A stretch of DNA of 53,732 nucleotides, from positions 1 through 53,732 of the forward strand of contig JAGAJA010000053.1 of assembly GCA_017829075.1 (NCBI GenBank), written 5' to 3'. A model generated the notes under the pieces. That model was given only the letters and a program-made list of their open reading frames with translations, was not told where the DNA came from and did not search any database. Positions 40,350-48,767 of the stretch are shown here, in pieces. The translations under genes and the position numbers were made by a program. This DNA comes from Oscillospiraceae bacterium. GTDB lineage: Bacteria; Bacillota_A; Clostridia; Oscillospirales; Ruminococcaceae. Each line of letters starts with the position of its first letter. Position 1 is the first letter of the stretch.

Positions 40350-42128
40350 TTATACCTCCGGAATTTCTTCGTTGACGCCTTCCTCTGACGTTGTGGAGGA
40401 GTCATGGTTTCCCCAGATACCGAGGATATCTTCGCCCTGTTCTTCGCCGGACTCTTCAGAGGATTCATCGGAAGAGCTTTCCTCTTCTTCAAAGTTTTCG
40501 GCGCAGTATACAATTACTTCCTGACCGTTTTCTACGTCCACAAGGTCGCCGATCTCTACGCTGCATTTGAATACATATCCGTTTTCGGCGTCATTTGAAA
40601 GCTCTGTTTTAATGGAATACTTGATATTGAGTTTGCTAAGTTCTGAGGAATATTTATCCGGAGTTTTTCCGGTGTAGTCGGGCAGTGCCACCTTGCTGGG
40701 ACCTTTGCTGACCTTGATAACCACGGTAATTCCGGCAGTGACTTCGGTTCCGGGATCAATGCTCTGGTCGAACATCATTCCTTTGGCATAGGTGTCGGAG
40801 TACTCGTATTGAGGAACAAAGGTAAAGGTGCTTGCGTATCTTTCAGACTCGTAATCATAGTTGCGCTGGGAGAAATCCGGCATCAGAATAGTATCTGTTA
40901 CCACGCTTTCCGGCTCAGGCTGAGAGGAAGTCGGCTCTGTGTTCTGAGGAATATCCGAAACCTCCGAGGACACCTCCGAAGAAATATCCGGGTCTGACGA
41001 CTCGCTTGTGCCGCCGGAAAACGCTCCGTTCAGCGTAAGCACGAATACCACAACAAACGCGATAAGCACCAGTCCGGCAATCACCAGCACGGCAATGGTT
41101 TTTGCGCGTTCCTTGCGCTGCTTCTGTTCCTTGCGGGTAAGTTTCTGCTTTTCGCCGGGTTCGGTTTCCGCGGGCTTGGGCTGGCTGAACAGCCTGTCCA
41201 CGAATTCGGTCACTGTGCGTATTCTGCTGTCCGGGGAGAGCTTCAGCCCCTCCATAATTACCTTTGAGATATTGGAGGGAATGTTGCGGTTTATCATCAT
41301 AGGCTCCATAAGGCTGCCGCCGCTGCGGGCGATAGCTTCTGTCGGAGTGCAGCCGGTAAGGCAGCGGTAAAGTACCGCAGATATTCCGTAAACGTCAGTC
41401 CATGTGCCGTTGATTTCATTGGTGTACTGCTCCGGAGCGGCAAAGCCGGCGAACATCTCGCAGGGTATCTCAGTCCCGGTGGTGCGCGCCGCGCAGATAG
41501 CGAAGCCGGAAAGCTTCAGCTCCATTTTATCCGTGACAAAAATCGTGGAGGGCGAGATTCCCCGGTGGATTATTCCGGCGGAATGAATAAGGCTGAGGGT
41601 GGTGAAAAACGGCGAGAAAAGCTCCTTCGCCTGCTCCCACGCGATCTCTCCTGCGGAGTTTGCCAGATAGGTCTTGAGGGATATGCCGTTAATATACTCA
41701 AAAACCGCATAAGCAGTGTTGTTTTCGCAGAAAACGTCAAGCACCGTTTGGAGGTGTGACATTCCGCGCAGCTTCATCAGAGTGCGGTTGAGGTCGATAA
41801 ACTCTGACATATAGGTTTTGTATAGCGCTGAGTAGGTCGGCTCAACGGTGATCTCTGTTTCTCCCTTTCTTCGGGAACAGAGGGTGTCCGGCATGAACTC
41901 CTTGATAGTCACCTTTATGCCTGCGGCGGTGTCAAAGCCTATGTAAACCGCGCCCTCGCCGTTATAGCTTATTACCTTGCCTACAATGTATCTGTCGGCA
42001 AGGAAGGTCTTGGGCGTCATATATGTGGGAATGCAGGGCGTACTGTCGCTGTATCCGCACAGCTTGCAGGGACCGTCGTATGTCTTGTCGTTCATGCAGC
42101 CCATGCAGAGTGATGTTTCTTTTATCAT
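40350..42128 (-). CDS. PASTA-domain pseudokinase with zinc-ribbon start
   Basis: A 592-residue membrane protein built like a Ser/Thr kinase of the PrkC type but with lost catalysis. Residues 8-24 form a CxxC...CxxC zinc ribbon. The kinase fold spans about 47-320: the ATP Lys remains (VTIKEF), but the catalytic loop HRD is HRGISPSTIF and the metal-binding DFG is SGF. A Lys-rich juxtamembrane stretch, one helix (about 350-372), an acidic Ser/Glu linker and two PASTA-type repeats outside (VALPDYTGKTPDKY type) follow, with an acidic tail. It may sense peptidoglycan and act by binding rather than phosphorylation. Its promoter is TTGACA-17-TATATT. Confidence 0.85.
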   Translation of the reverse strand: MIKETSLCMGCMNDKTYDGPCKLCGYSDSTPCIPTYMTPKTFLADRYIVGKVISYNGEGAVYIGFDTAAGIKVTIKEFMPDTLCSRRKGETEITVEPTYSALYKTYMSEFIDLNRTLMKLRGMSHLQTVLDVFCENNTAYAVFEYINGISLKTYLANSAGEIAWEQAKELFSPFFTTLSLIHSAGIIHRGISPSTIFVTDKMELKLSGFAICAARTTGTEIPCEMFAGFAAPEQYTNEINGTWTDVYGISAVLYRCLTGCTPTEAIARSGGSLMEPMMINRNIPSNISKVIMEGLKLSPDSRIRTVTEFVDRLFSQPKPAETEPGEKQKLTRKEQKQRKERAKTIAVLVIAGLVLIAFVVVFVLTLNGAFSGGTSESSDPDISSEVSSEVSDIPQNTEPTSSQPEPESVVTDTILMPDFSQRNYDYESERYASTFTFVPQYEYSDTYAKGMMFDQSIDPGTEVTAGITVVIKVSKGPSKVALPDYTGKTPDKYSSELSKLNIKYSIKTELSNDAENGYVFKCSVEIGDLVDVENGQEVIVYCAENFEEEESSSDESSEESGEEQGEDILGIWGNHDSSTTSEEGVNEEIPEV

Positions 42129-42188
42129 TAGCTGTTCTCCTGTAATTTAATAACTATCGGGTGAAAAATTACAAACCACCACTATAAT

Positions 42189-42217
42189 AATATACTCCAA
42201 ATCAGCCGGATTGTCAA
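42189..42217 (-). promoter_or_regulatory. Promoter of the pseudokinase gene
   Basis: Minus-strand TTGACA (42217-42212), a 17-base spacer and TATATT (42194-42189). It could drive the run down to 32546. The rest of 42129-42447 is AT-rich without a gene. Confidence 0.65.
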
Positions 42218-42373
42218 CAGTTTTACTGTTTTTGTAACTGTATCTGCTCAAATTGTATCCAAATTGTAATAACTTTCCGTCATATTGCCTAAAGCCGGGC
42301 AGGTTGTTTATTATTTTTGTGCAGTATTGCCCCGGCATTCCGCAGGTGCCGTATGGAATTTGAAGAAATGCCG

Positions 42374-42402
42374 TTGCATTTTTCGAGGGAATGTGATATA
42401 CT
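42374..42402 (+). promoter_or_regulatory. Promoter of the YcxB-like gene
   Basis: TTGCAT (42374-42379), a 17-base spacer and TATACT (42397-42402), preceded by TG at -13/-14. Confidence 0.65.
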
Positions 42403-42447
42403 ATACAATGTAATACAGCGTAAAAAATCTCCGTGAAAGGATAATAT

Positions 42448-43173
42448 ATGTTCAAAAGCAAAAGACAGAAGGAAATACTGGAGTCTACCGAATCAAAGCT
42501 CACCCGTATGTTTGAGGAATTCAACGCAGAAAAGCGCCCGGACGACGGCAGGCTGGTGTGCGAGACCCAGTGTACTATGGCGAGAATACGCGCATTTTCC
42601 GATTTTATGTATCTGATGAAAGTAAGACCGCTCCAGACCGCCTGCTATTACGGCGCGGCGGTGGTGTTCCTGCTTATGCTGGCGGCATTCTGGTGCTCCG
42701 AATGGCTGCTGGGCGGAATATTTGGAGTGATCTTCATTATTCTGGCGACTCTTCCGCACAATATGCGCATACAGTACTTCAACAAACGCGCTGATAAGCT
42801 GGAGAACAGCTTCGGAAGAATAATCAACGCGGATTTCAGCGGAGAAGAAAGCGTTGTTCTCACGATCAGTGCGCCGCTTGAGGCAGAACCGGACGGGGCG
42901 AAGCCCCCGGAGCGGGAGGAAGCCTCCGCAAGAAGCTCCGAGGCAGTTCATGACAAAAATGCCAGAATACTGGAGATACCCTACAAAAAGATATATCTCG
43001 CATACGAGTGCAGCCACAGCTTTTACCTTTTCCCGGAGGGGGACGGCAAGGATAAGCTGGATACGATAATCTGCGACAAGACGCAGTTCCTCTGCGGAAC
43101 TCCTATGCAGCTCCGGGACAGACTTGCGAGGGGTTGTGGCAAACGGTTTAAGATAAAAACCAAAAAAGCGTGA
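42448..43173 (+). CDS. YcxB-like membrane protein
   Basis: A 241-residue protein: a charged N-terminal helix (1-60), two adjacent membrane helices (about 68-84 and 88-105), then a soluble part with a Glu/Ala/Ser-rich linker and a C-terminal beta-rich YcxB-like region (IPYKKIYLAYECSHSFYLFPEG to FLCGTPMQLRDRL). YcxB-like proteins are of unknown function. GAAAGGA lies 10 bases before ATG 42448. It is transcribed alone. Confidence 0.8.
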   Translation: MFKSKRQKEILESTESKLTRMFEEFNAEKRPDDGRLVCETQCTMARIRAFSDFMYLMKVRPLQTACYYGAAVVFLLMLAAFWCSEWLLGGIFGVIFIILATLPHNMRIQYFNKRADKLENSFGRIINADFSGEESVVLTISAPLEAEPDGAKPPEREEASARSSEAVHDKNARILEIPYKKIYLAYECSHSFYLFPEGDGKDKLDTIICDKTQFLCGTPMQLRDRLARGCGKRFKIKTKKA

Positions 43174-43260
43174 TGAACTCTCCGGAAGAATGGATATTTG
43201 TTAAGTTATCCAAAAAAAATAAAAAAATTTGTATGTTTCTTAGAAAATTAACATTATCTC

Positions 43261-43290
43261 TTGATTTATCAACATTGTTTATTGTATAAT
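43261..43290 (+). promoter_or_regulatory. Promoter of the PilZ-GGDEF unit
   Basis: TTGATT (43261-43266), an 18-base spacer and TATAAT (43285-43290). A leader of about 125 bases follows, with a small hairpin (AAGAGTATT/AATACTGTTCTT, 43301-43331); I see no c-di-GMP riboswitch core in it. Confidence 0.6.
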
Positions 43291-43418
43291 ATCAACAAGA
43301 GTATTCTGACAAATACTGTTCTTTTGGTTGCATAATGTATGAATCAACAAGCTAAGCTGGCATCTGTATTGTGTTCAGTCGGAGGAACTCTGCTTAATTC
43401 AACGTATTTAAAGGGCTG

Positions 43419-44093
43419 ATGCTATTGCTTTTTGGAAATAAAATAGTAAAAATCGAGATCCTTGCGCAGGACGGTAAGCTCATTGCTTCGGCTGAGAGGA
43501 ACTTTATTTTCCCGAAAAATCTCGACAGCAGCGAGGAGAGCATTCTTATCATAAAAGGAAGCGAGCTTCCGGAGCTGGACAGAGGAACAAGGGTCGTAAT
43601 CATTGCTTATTCAAAGGCCGGCGACAGGATAAAATACGCCGGTGAGATCTCTATGTCCCATGACCGGCAGATGAACGTTTCTATTCTGAAGTCAAACAGC
43701 ACTCAGGTTCTTGAGGAACGCAGGCGCTATTTCAAAATAAAGGTAAGTCTTTCCGGCAGGGCATTGTTTGTTGTACGCGATGAGCAGACCATCAGATTTG
43801 AGGAGCCTGCCGCAATTGGAGTAAATGACATCAACGTCGGCGGAATATTCATGACCAGCGGATATGAGTTCGCAAAGGACGACTGTGTATGCGTCGATAT
43901 TGAGCTTATGGGAGGATACCGGCTCAATACCATGGCGCGAGTTCTTCGCGTCCAGACTGGAAGCGGAGGAGAGATACTCGGCTTTGGCTGCGCGTTTGAA
44001 AATCTGACGGCAGCACAGGAGGACGCAATCGGTAAGTACATAAATCATCAGCAGCTTCTCCAGAGGGCAAAACAGAACGGCGAGGACGGCTGA
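43419..44093 (+). CDS. PilZ-domain c-di-GMP receptor (YcgR-like)
   Basis: A 224-residue cytosolic protein. The N-terminal half is a beta-rich YcgR-N-like module. The C-terminal PilZ domain begins with the Arg cluster ERRRYFKI (about residue 106) and has the D-x-N-x-G-G form of the c-di-GMP loop in NDINVGGIFM. PilZ proteins change motility, adhesion or export on binding c-di-GMP. The start is uncertain: ATG 43419 is close to AAAGGG and TTG 43425 is also possible. It lies 72 bp upstream of a diguanylate cyclase gene on the same strand. Confidence 0.88.
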   Translation: MLLLFGNKIVKIEILAQDGKLIASAERNFIFPKNLDSSEESILIIKGSELPELDRGTRVVIIAYSKAGDRIKYAGEISMSHDRQMNVSILKSNSTQVLEERRRYFKIKVSLSGRALFVVRDEQTIRFEEPAAIGVNDINVGGIFMTSGYEFAKDDCVCVDIELMGGYRLNTMARVLRVQTGSGGEILGFGCAFENLTAAQEDAIGKYINHQQLLQRAKQNGEDG

Positions 44094-44165
44094 CATCTCA
44101 CCCGGCGCGGTATTTCCGCGTTCAGTGATAAATTATTTATACATAAATCAGGGGGATATGAAAGT

Positions 44166-46199
44166 ATGGGCAATTTCAAGCTAAAATATGTGCTGACAGC
44201 TATAATGCTGGTGTTTGCGATTTTGCCGGCTGTTATTGTCGGCACGATCGGCACATTTTCTGTAATAAGCTATGAGAGGTCTTCCAAGGAGAACACGCTT
44301 CAGCAGGTTTCCGAGTCAAAATCTGCCGGAATAAAGCAGGTGTTCAGCAGCTATTCCTCGATTGTGGGCGCTATTGCCAAGAGCGAAGCTTCAGTAGACG
44401 CAGCTTACGGCATGGGCAGCGCGGAAAATATGCTGTCCGCGGCGGTAAACACCGATCCCGATATTCTTGATATGCTTCTGCTTGACGAGAACGGAACCGT
44501 GATCGAAGCGGTAAACGGAAACGTCGGTGGAGTATTTGAAAATCTTCCGATGAACGATCAGGGCGTGATCAATATGCCCACTGTATCCGAGGTTCTTACA
44601 TGGACTGGATACGGTGATGCGATTTTCGTTTCAAGCTCCATTCCCTCAGAATCCGCTTCCGGTGAGGCAGGATATGTCGTTGCGATCGTGTCCGTGGGAC
44701 AGGGCAGCGCAGTTATGAACGCCATTTCCGGTCAGTTCGGCAGTCTGAACGGCGGTCATATGATGCTGGTGGACAAGAACGGCGTTGCGCTCAACTTCAA
44801 CAAGAGCGGCGCTGTGAACAGAGAATTTGCAGGAAATGCGCTCCAGACAAACGTTGCGCAGTATTTTGACAGCACAAATTCCGGTTACAGCGATCTTAAA
44901 AACAGCACGGATATCAAGTCCATAAAGGGCAAAGCCGGCGGCTATACCTACTGCGTAGGTCTTGTCGGAACAGATATCATGAACTGGAGATGGCTTGCTG
45001 TTGCAGAAAACGGAGCTTTCTCAAGCTTCTCCACTACTACAAATCTTCTCGGCTGGGTAGTTGTTGCCGCTTGCGCGGTAGTATTCTCAGTTGGTTCACT
45101 GCTGGTGATCGGAAAGTTCCTCGGCAACATGAACGGAATGCTCAAGACTATGACCGAGATCTCCGAGGCGGAGGGCTCTACCGATATCCGTTTCAAGGTC
45201 ACAAACAGAAAGAGCGAGCTGGGCGAGATCCAGACCTCTTTCAACAACCTGCTTGACGAGGTTTTCCTGAGCGAAGAGCGTCACCGCACTATTGCGGAGC
45301 TGTCTGACAATATGCTTTTCGAGTGGGATTTCCACAAGGAAAGAATGTATGTTTCGCCGAATACTCTGACGAAGTTCGATATCGACACGGAGAATTCCAC
45401 CCTGTCCAACGGTAAGTTCGTTGACTCACTGATGAGTCAGGAGGACGCAGAGAAGTACAAACGCGATATCAACGGACTTCTCAAGAACAAAAACGGATAC
45501 AGCTCCGAATATCAGCTCAAGACAAAGACCGGCGCGGTCATCTGGGTATCCCTCCGTGCGGTGTGCATTACCGACCGTCTGGGAGAGCCGCTCAGAGTTA
45601 TCGGCGTCATGACGGATATAGACAATGAGAAGAAGCTGGAGCTTCAGCTTTCCGAGCGTGCAAGCTACGACTTCCTGTCACAGCTCTACAACAGAAATAC
45701 TTTCATCAGAAATCTTTCTTCGGAAATGGAGCGCCGCGGTACAAAGCGCGTAGCTGTCCTGTTTATTGACGTTGACGACTTCAAGTTCATCAATGACCGT
45801 TATGGTCACACCATCGGCGATGAGGTAATCAGATTTGTTGCTGATACCATCAGAAAGAAAGTCGATGACAGAGGCGGCTTTGCAGGACGCTTCGGAGGCG
45901 ATGAGTTCGTTCTGTGCTTTACAAATCAGGAGGATATCGACAACATCGAGAATATCTCAATGGATATTATCAACGAGCTGTACGAGGGATATACAACGCC
46001 TGACGGTTCTATGCACATTGATGTTAAGGCAAGTATCGGCGTTGCTTTCTGCCCTGACCACTCCGAGGACGTAAACGAGCTGCTTTCATTCGCGGATACT
46101 GCGATGTACTTCGTAAAGAAGAACGGTAAGACTAACTACCACATCTACATTCCGGAGGACAGCGCAACAGACGAGTACATAGACCCGGAGGGCTTCTGA
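44166..46199 (+). CDS. Membrane diguanylate cyclase with sensor and PAS domains
   Basis: A 677-residue c-di-GMP synthase. Membrane helices at about 9-30 and 290-312 enclose a Cache-like extracellular sensor of roughly 255 residues. A HAMP-like linker leads to a PAS domain (about 375-495; LSDNMLFEWDF, GAVIWVSLRAV) and a C-terminal GGDEF domain (about 505-665) with FIDVDDFKFINDRYGH and an intact RFGGDEF. The product-inhibition site RxxD before GGDEF is absent. It is downstream of the PilZ gene and upstream of parA, suggesting a local signalling unit. Confidence 0.95.
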   Translation: MGNFKLKYVLTAIMLVFAILPAVIVGTIGTFSVISYERSSKENTLQQVSESKSAGIKQVFSSYSSIVGAIAKSEASVDAAYGMGSAENMLSAAVNTDPDILDMLLLDENGTVIEAVNGNVGGVFENLPMNDQGVINMPTVSEVLTWTGYGDAIFVSSSIPSESASGEAGYVVAIVSVGQGSAVMNAISGQFGSLNGGHMMLVDKNGVALNFNKSGAVNREFAGNALQTNVAQYFDSTNSGYSDLKNSTDIKSIKGKAGGYTYCVGLVGTDIMNWRWLAVAENGAFSSFSTTTNLLGWVVVAACAVVFSVGSLLVIGKFLGNMNGMLKTMTEISEAEGSTDIRFKVTNRKSELGEIQTSFNNLLDEVFLSEERHRTIAELSDNMLFEWDFHKERMYVSPNTLTKFDIDTENSTLSNGKFVDSLMSQEDAEKYKRDINGLLKNKNGYSSEYQLKTKTGAVIWVSLRAVCITDRLGEPLRVIGVMTDIDNEKKLELQLSERASYDFLSQLYNRNTFIRNLSSEMERRGTKRVAVLFIDVDDFKFINDRYGHTIGDEVIRFVADTIRKKVDDRGGFAGRFGGDEFVLCFTNQEDIDNIENISMDIINELYEGYTTPDGSMHIDVKASIGVAFCPDHSEDVNELLSFADTAMYFVKKNGKTNYHIYIPEDSATDEYIDPEGF

Positions 46200-46219
46200 G
46201 CCGCGGGTAAAATAACAAC

Positions 46220-46247
46220 CGGGGGCGGACAGTAACTGTGCGCCCCT
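46220..46247 (+). other. GC-rich hairpin between the cyclase gene and parA
   Basis: GGGGGCG-type 5' arm pairs with CGCCCC around a 13-base loop. No T-tract follows, so it may reduce read-through or protect RNA ends rather than terminate. Confidence 0.35.
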
Positions 46248-46290
46248 GTGATGTCTTAGAATATAAATTGTGATCCGGGGGGACTGAATT

Positions 46291-47067
46291 TTGGCAAAGG
46301 TTATTGCACTTACAAATCAGAAAGGCGGCGTCGGAAAGACGACCACCTGCTGCGCCGTATGCGGCGGACTTAGCGAAATGGGCAAAAAGGTTCTGGCGAT
46401 AGACCTTGATCCGCAGGGAAATCTGAGCTTTTCGCTGGGAACAGAGAGCGAGGACGCATACACGATATATGACGTATTCAAGGGCAACTGCGACATCGCG
46501 GACGCAATTCAGCATGGCGAGATATGCGACGTGATCTCTTCAAATATCCTGCTGTCCGGTGTGGAGCTAGAGCTTACGGGAGTCGGCAGAGAATACATAC
46601 TCCGAGAACAACTTGACACGATAAAGGACGAGTATGACTATGTTATTCTCGATACACCGCCTGCATTGTCGGTGCTTACGATCAACGCCTATACCGCAGC
46701 GGACGGTCTGGTTATACCGATGCTGTGCGAGATACTCAGCCTTCAGGGAATTGCGCAGCTTAAGCAGACTATCTTCGCAGTTCAGAGATACTACAACAAA
46801 GATCTCAAGGTGGAGGGAATTCTCCTGAATAAATATAACCCGCGCCTGACCCTCACAAAAGACGTTGAGGATCTTGCCGGGGTAATTGCAATGCAGCTTG
46901 ACACGAAGATCTTCAAGAGCAGGATAAGCGCAAGCGTATGTATTGCGGAGGCTCCGGCGCATGGGGAAAGCGTGATCACCTATTCGCCGAAATCAAAGTC
47001 GGCGCAGGAATACAAGGATTTCATCAGCGAACTTACCGGAGAAAAATCTGGAGCTAAGAAGAAATGA
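46291..47067 (+). CDS. ParA-family ATPase
   Basis: A 258-residue partition-type ATPase (Soj/ParA family, or an orphan ParA that positions other cargo). The deviant Walker A KGGVGKTT is at residues 11-18, A' is LAIDLDPQGN and Walker B is YVILDTPPA. The start is TTG 46291, with GGGGGG about eight bases upstream; no ATG fits. It overlaps the next gene by 4 bp. No parB or parS is in the window, and the pairing is with a ComFB-like protein, so it is probably not the chromosomal parAB. Such orphan ParAs often place signalling or secretion complexes. Confidence 0.92.
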   Translation: MAKVIALTNQKGGVGKTTTCCAVCGGLSEMGKKVLAIDLDPQGNLSFSLGTESEDAYTIYDVFKGNCDIADAIQHGEICDVISSNILLSGVELELTGVGREYILREQLDTIKDEYDYVILDTPPALSVLTINAYTAADGLVIPMLCEILSLQGIAQLKQTIFAVQRYYNKDLKVEGILLNKYNPRLTLTKDVEDLAGVIAMQLDTKIFKSRISASVCIAEAPAHGESVITYSPKSKSAQEYKDFISELTGEKSGAKKK

Positions 47068-47828
47068 CAAATCCCCGTAAAGACATTATAACCGAGCGGT
47101 ATCAGCAGGAAAATCCGGAGGGTGCGCGGCTTGTTTCGGAGGAAACACTGATAGGCTCGCCTAAAATCAACCCTGACAACGGCGTAAAAAAGCGCCGCAG
47201 CAGGGCGAACAGATCCGAAGAGGATAAAACCTCTGCTTCGGAGAAACCGGAGAAACTGGAGAAACCGGAAAAACCGGCGGTCAAGTCCCGGAAGCCGGCA
47301 GGAAATTCCGCGAAGAAAAAGACGGCATCAGATGACGGTGAAGTACCGGCTGAGGAGCAGTCCCAGAGCGTAAAGACTCCGAGCGTGATGAAGCTGGTGG
47401 AGGAGAAGCCTCTGTCGGAAAATCAGGTGATCGCGGCAGGAAAAAGCCAGATCCCGCGGCAGCTCCGTGGAATTGAGCCGCTGTCCAGAATAATCCGTCG
47501 TGAGTCCGCCGCAATGAGCGCTGCAGAACAGGTTCGCAGTTCACCGGAGGTCAGCAGGGATCTCACTGAAATGGTAATAGCTGACAGTGCGCCGGAGATA
47601 CTCAGGCGGTTCAATGCCTGTGACTGTGAGCGCTGCCGTGCGGAGCTTACACGGCTTGCGGAGCAGGAGATCCCGGCTAGATATATAAAGCTGCCGGAGC
47701 TTGCAGATCTCAGCTATGATGGTTTCAGCAGGGAAGAAAAGCTCTTGATAGCATCGCTGAAAAAAACAGCGGTCTCAGTCATGATAAGGATTATGATCGC
47801 CAACAAGAAGCGTAATTTTCACGGATAA
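47064..47828 (+). CDS. ComFB-like protein coupled to ParA
   Basis: A 254-residue protein. Residues 1-110 are disordered and rich in Lys/Glu/Pro (EKPEKLEKPEKPA), suited to contact with the ParA ATPase. Residues 160-215 follow the late-competence ComFB pattern: a helix (LTEMVIADSAPEILRRF), then CDCERCRAEL and EIPARYIKL. ComFB-type domains in cyanobacteria have been reported as cyclic-di-nucleotide receptors. Here the gene lies in a c-di-GMP cluster. Assignment rests on the pattern only. It overlaps parA by 4 bp. Confidence 0.7.
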   Translation: MTNPRKDIITERYQQENPEGARLVSEETLIGSPKINPDNGVKKRRSRANRSEEDKTSASEKPEKLEKPEKPAVKSRKPAGNSAKKKTASDDGEVPAEEQSQSVKTPSVMKLVEEKPLSENQVIAAGKSQIPRQLRGIEPLSRIIRRESAAMSAAEQVRSSPEVSRDLTEMVIADSAPEILRRFNACDCERCRAELTRLAEQEIPARYIKLPELADLSYDGFSREEKLLIASLKKTAVSVMIRIMIANKKRNFHG

Positions 47829-47896
47829 CCGAAAAAATTTCATATGTATAAAATGATAACTTTATATGTGCATTCCCACAAAATGAAATAAAGTTG

Positions 47897-47925
47897 TTGC
47901 ATAATCGACAAAAATGTGATATAAT
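47897..47925 (+). promoter_or_regulatory. Promoter of the repeat-protein cassette
   Basis: TTGCAT (47897-47902), a 17-base spacer and TATAAT (47920-47925) with TG one base before the -10 box. Confidence 0.7.
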
Positions 47926-47945
47926 CAATTTAGTGACGATTATCG

Positions 47946-47986
47946 TATGGAGAGCCGGAGAAAATTGCATTTCAGGGCTCTCCATA
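47946..47986 (+). promoter_or_regulatory. Long leader hairpin of the repeat-protein cassette
   Basis: TATGGAGAGCC and GGCTCTCCATA pair perfectly (11 bp) around a 19-base loop, about 15 bases before the AGGAGG ribosome site. There is no T-tract, so it is more likely a stability or translation control element than a terminator. Confidence 0.55.
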
Positions 47987-48014
47987 AACGAAAATTACAG
48001 AGGAGGTGGCTCCG

Positions 48015-48752
48015 TTGAACTGTTGCCTTTGGTTCGATCGGTGTAAAATAAGCAGTGCAGACGAAATTCCGGAACACTTAGATATTGCCGCGCTGCGGGG
48101 CTATTTCCTCGGAGGAAGTCTTGCCGAGTGGCTCAGAGAGCATGACGGCGGCGACTATGCGGATAAGCTGGAGCGTATTGATCCGAAAGACCCGGAGCTT
48201 AACCGCAGGCTGACGGAGATCTTCGGACAGACCCCGGCAGAGCCGTCTGAAAAGGAAATATTCCGCGGAGATCACGCTGCGGCACCCTGTGTATCCGGTT
48301 CATTCACCGGCGGGAGTTTCAATGGGGGCTCATGGTACAGTTCCTTTGGCAGCTTCGTTTTAGGAAGCTATCGCGCAGGCAGCTTCAGAATGCACGAGTG
48401 GGAATGGGAATGGAGCCGCGGGGGAAGCTTCACGTCAGGCAGTTATCTGACCGGCAGCTTTGTTTCGTTGTTCCATATGTGGGAATGGGAGTGGGAATGG
48501 CGTTTCGGCGGCAGTTTCACTGGTTCGTTCCGCTTTGGCTCATATCAGTTCGGATCATATCGGTTCGGTTCTGGTTCATATCTTCTGGGTTCGTTTAATG
48601 GATTTGGCTCAGGCAGCTTCGGCGGCTCTTATGCGCCGGGGAGCTTCTCAGGCTGGCAGGGTATGACTGCGGAGGAATACGACCGCATCATGTACGAATG
48701 TCTGCGCCGCTGTCCGCTGGACTGCTTCGGATATGGAATTCACATCGTCTGA
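48015..48752 (+). CDS. G-S-aromatic pentapeptide-like repeat protein with WEWEWEW blocks
   Basis: A 245-residue protein of a kind I do not recognise. Residues 1-72 form a helical, charged domain (LDIAALRGYFLGGSLAEWL, then DPELNRRLTEIFG). Residues 94-213 are repeats of G-S-[F/Y/W]-x-x in a five-residue rhythm, interrupted twice by alternating Trp/Glu: EWEWEW (128-133) and WEWEWEW (156-162). The short tail has three Cys (about 229, 233, 237). The start is TTG 48015, eight bases after AGGAGG; the in-frame GTG 48006 lies on that site. There is no signal peptide. It could be a solenoid or a modified (RiPP-like or glycosylated) precursor. Confidence 0.85.
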   Translation: MNCCLWFDRCKISSADEIPEHLDIAALRGYFLGGSLAEWLREHDGGDYADKLERIDPKDPELNRRLTEIFGQTPAEPSEKEIFRGDHAAAPCVSGSFTGGSFNGGSWYSSFGSFVLGSYRAGSFRMHEWEWEWSRGGSFTSGSYLTGSFVSLFHMWEWEWEWRFGGSFTGSFRFGSYQFGSYRFGSGSYLLGSFNGFGSGSFGGSYAPGSFSGWQGMTAEEYDRIMYECLRRCPLDCFGYGIHIV

Positions 48753-48767
48753 AAGAAAGGACACATC

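Noticed and set aside
43291..43418. c-di-GMP riboswitch in the PilZ leader
   Set aside because: No GEMM-type core could be found; only a small AT-rich hairpin is visible.
46291..47828. Chromosomal parAB locus
   Set aside because: The second gene has no ParB motifs and no parS sites are seen; it looks ComFB-like instead.
48290..48660. Repeat region as an assembly or frameshift artefact
   Set aside because: One frame stays open with a consistent five-residue rhythm, and the gene has a promoter, ribosome site and coupled neighbours.
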